DNA of 8,176 nucleotides, taken from assembly GCA_029858545.1 (NCBI GenBank), contig JAOUFA010000156.1:1-8176 (forward strand). The letters are read 5' to 3'. This DNA comes from Betaproteobacteria bacterium. GTDB lineage: Bacteria; Pseudomonadota; Gammaproteobacteria; Burkholderiales; SG8-39. Each line of letters begins with the position of its first letter. Position 1 is the stretch's first letter. This document shows positions 7,640-8,176 of the stretch, piece by piece. The position numbers were made by a program, and so were the translations under genes. The notes under the pieces were generated by a model. That model did not search any database. It had not been told where the DNA came from and saw only the letters and a list, made by a program, of their open reading frames with translations.

Positions 7640-7660
7640 GAATTGTGCGAATTCAATTCG
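7640..7660. repeat. Nested inverted repeats upstream of the GGDEF-EAL gene
   Basis: GAATTG (7640-7645) and CAATTC (7654-7659) form 6-base arms around 8 bases. Overlapping them, CGAATT-C-AATTCG (7648-7660) is a 13-base near-perfect palindrome. The cluster lies 20-40 bases ahead of the ATG at 7620, where an operator or promoter core would be placed. Confidence 0.4.
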
Positions 7661-7733
7661 AACTGGCGCATCGCGGCCACTACCGCACGGCCTGACTTAC
7701 GGGCCCGGCAAGGCAGCGCGAAGCCGACCGACC

Positions 7734-7749
7734 CAATCCCGTGGGATTG
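7734..7749. repeat. Inverted repeat CAATCCC-GT-GGGATTG
   Basis: Perfect 7-base arms around a 2-base centre in the middle of the divergent intergenic region. The tight centre fits a dimeric protein-binding site better than an RNA hairpin. No regulator gene lies in the window to pair with it. Confidence 0.45.
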
Positions 7750-7897
7750 TCCCGCACCCCACGTTCGCGTGTCGCGTCGGAACAGAGCCCTAAAGGGGCG
7801 GCATTTCCCGGCCTCGTGTCGGGCGGTGCGCTCTGCCGCGCTGTTCGAGTCGCTTCGCCAGGGCTGATGGTTGGCGGCATTGTTGGGTGTACCGAGA

Positions 7898-7917
7898 AAT
7901 TGCGCAGATCCGCAATT
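7898..7917. repeat. Inverted repeat AATTGCG-N6-CGCAATT
   Basis: Perfect 7-base arms around CAGATC, ending 20 bases before the ATG at 7938. The size and spacing suit a dimeric helix-turn-helix regulator; if transcribed it could also form a 7-base-pair stem with a 6-base loop. Confidence 0.5.
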
Positions 7918-7919
7918 CA

Positions 7920-7934
7920 TAGGAATATCTCCTA
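7920..7934 (+). repeat. Inverted repeat TAGGA-N5-TCCTA over the ribosome-binding region
   Basis: Perfect 5-base arms around ATATC, ending 3 bases before the ATG at 7938. The left arm contains AGGA, the only Shine-Dalgarno-like sequence near this start (13 bases upstream, rather far). In RNA, pairing of the arms would hide AGGA, so this could modulate translation; the stem is short and the idea tentative. Confidence 0.35.
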
Positions 7935-7937
7935 GCA

Positions 7938-8176
7938 ATGAATCTCGGATTTCCCCTAGCCTTTGAGTCGGTGCCGACGAGAAATCGATCGGCAACGGAT
8001 CGCCCAGGCAAGTTCCTGGTCGCGGCCATGTACACGCCGGGCCATGCGGACTATGCCGAGCACCTGCGCGAATCATGCGAGCGTTTCGATCTTCCCTACG
8101 TGCTGCACGAAATTCCGACGATCCATAGGTCGATCCACATACGCGGATCGTCCGACCTGCGATACACGAAGCCGAA
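7938..8176 (+). CDS. Glycosyltransferase-like protein, GT-A / nucleotide-diphospho-sugar transferase type (3' end cut by window)
   Basis: The frame opens at ATG 7938, after an in-frame TAG at 7920-7922, and runs off the right edge after 79 codons. From residue 25 it reads KFLVAAMYTPGHADYAEHL, then a CERFDLPYVLHEIP stretch and an SSDLRYTKPN segment. A strand (FLVAAMYT) followed by a helix that reaches a second strand (PYVLHEI), and then a lysine where such proteins prepare to enter the sugar-nucleotide site, resembles the N-terminus of predicted nucleotide-diphospho-sugar transferases. The metal-binding DxD region would lie beyond the window, so the activity is not confirmed. The first 24 residues look unstructured, so the true start could be GTG 7971, but ATG 8028 would break the first strand. 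It diverges from the cyclic di-GMP gene across a repeat-rich gap, so an exopolysaccharide or surface-glycan role is conceivable (inference). Confidence 0.72.
   Translation, partial: MNLGFPLAFESVPTRNRSATDRPGKFLVAAMYTPGHADYAEHLRESCERFDLPYVLHEIPTIHRSIHIRGSSDLRYTKP

Larger units (their letters stand above)
7621..7937. promoter_or_regulatory. Divergent intergenic region with several inverted repeats
   Basis: This 317-base gap separates the minus-strand GGDEF-EAL gene from the plus-strand glycosyltransferase-like gene and should hold both promoters. No convincing -35/-10 pair was found on either strand. It contains four inverted repeats: around 7640-7660, 7734-7749, 7898-7917 and 7920-7934. The parts nearest each start codon are AT-richer than the middle, as expected for promoter/operator DNA. 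The minus-strand frame running through it lacks protein-like features. Confidence 0.55.

Noticed and set aside
7871..7887. Sigma-54-like element (TTGGC then TTGG with near-correct spacing) before the 7938 gene
   Set aside because: The -12 element reads GG instead of the required GC and the -24 element lacks the following AC, so it does not meet the consensus.
7621..8076. Upstream extension of the GGDEF-EAL frame by up to 152 codons
   Set aside because: It has no protein-like domain or family similarity, is rich in Arg/Pro/Ser as GC-rich non-coding frames are, and runs antisense through the start of the glycosyltransferase-like gene; a ribosome-binding site precedes ATG 7620.

Overview
The window comes from a GC-rich bacterial chromosome with strongly G/C-biased third codon positions. 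Gene content (TadA with a proteobacterial-type C-terminus, a YkuD-type L,D-transpeptidase, a multi-sensor GGDEF-EAL protein) suggests a beta- or gammaproteobacterium; no ribosomal gene is present to settle it.

Region 1 (1-2893, plus strand): a two-gene unit. A class II aldolase fused to a short-chain dehydrogenase (cut by the left edge) overlaps by 4 bases (GTGA) the gene for 5-methylthioribose-1-phosphate isomerase (mtnA). Together they suggest salvage or disposal of 5'-methylthioadenosine and/or 5'-deoxyadenosine: MtnA would make a 5-substituted ribulose-1-phosphate, the aldolase would split it into dihydroxyacetone phosphate and a small aldehyde, and the fused dehydrogenase would convert that aldehyde. 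This is the most interesting metabolic idea in the window; the substrate is inferred, not shown.

Region 2 (2890-4113, minus strand): tadA (tRNA adenosine-34 deaminase) followed by a small L,D-transpeptidase-domain protein without a signal peptide, joined by an ATGA stop/start overlap. The transpeptidase gene meets mtnA tail to tail, the two TAG stops sharing a CTAG. Upstream of tadA lies a 292-base gap with a perfect TATAAT and several short inverted repeats.

Region 3 (4114-7620, minus strand): one large soluble signalling protein of about 1168 residues, PAS-GAF-PAS-GAF-PAS-GGDEF-EAL. Both output domains keep their catalytic residues, so it can be expected to make and/or break down cyclic di-GMP in response to signals sensed by five N-terminal domains. 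The sensory part is built from duplicated modules in a mirror-like order.

Region 4 (7621-8176): a 317-base divergent intergenic region rich in inverted repeats, then the start of a plus-strand gene that looks like a GT-A-fold glycosyltransferase and runs off the right edge. No tRNA, rRNA, CRISPR array, insertion sequence or phage gene was recognised.
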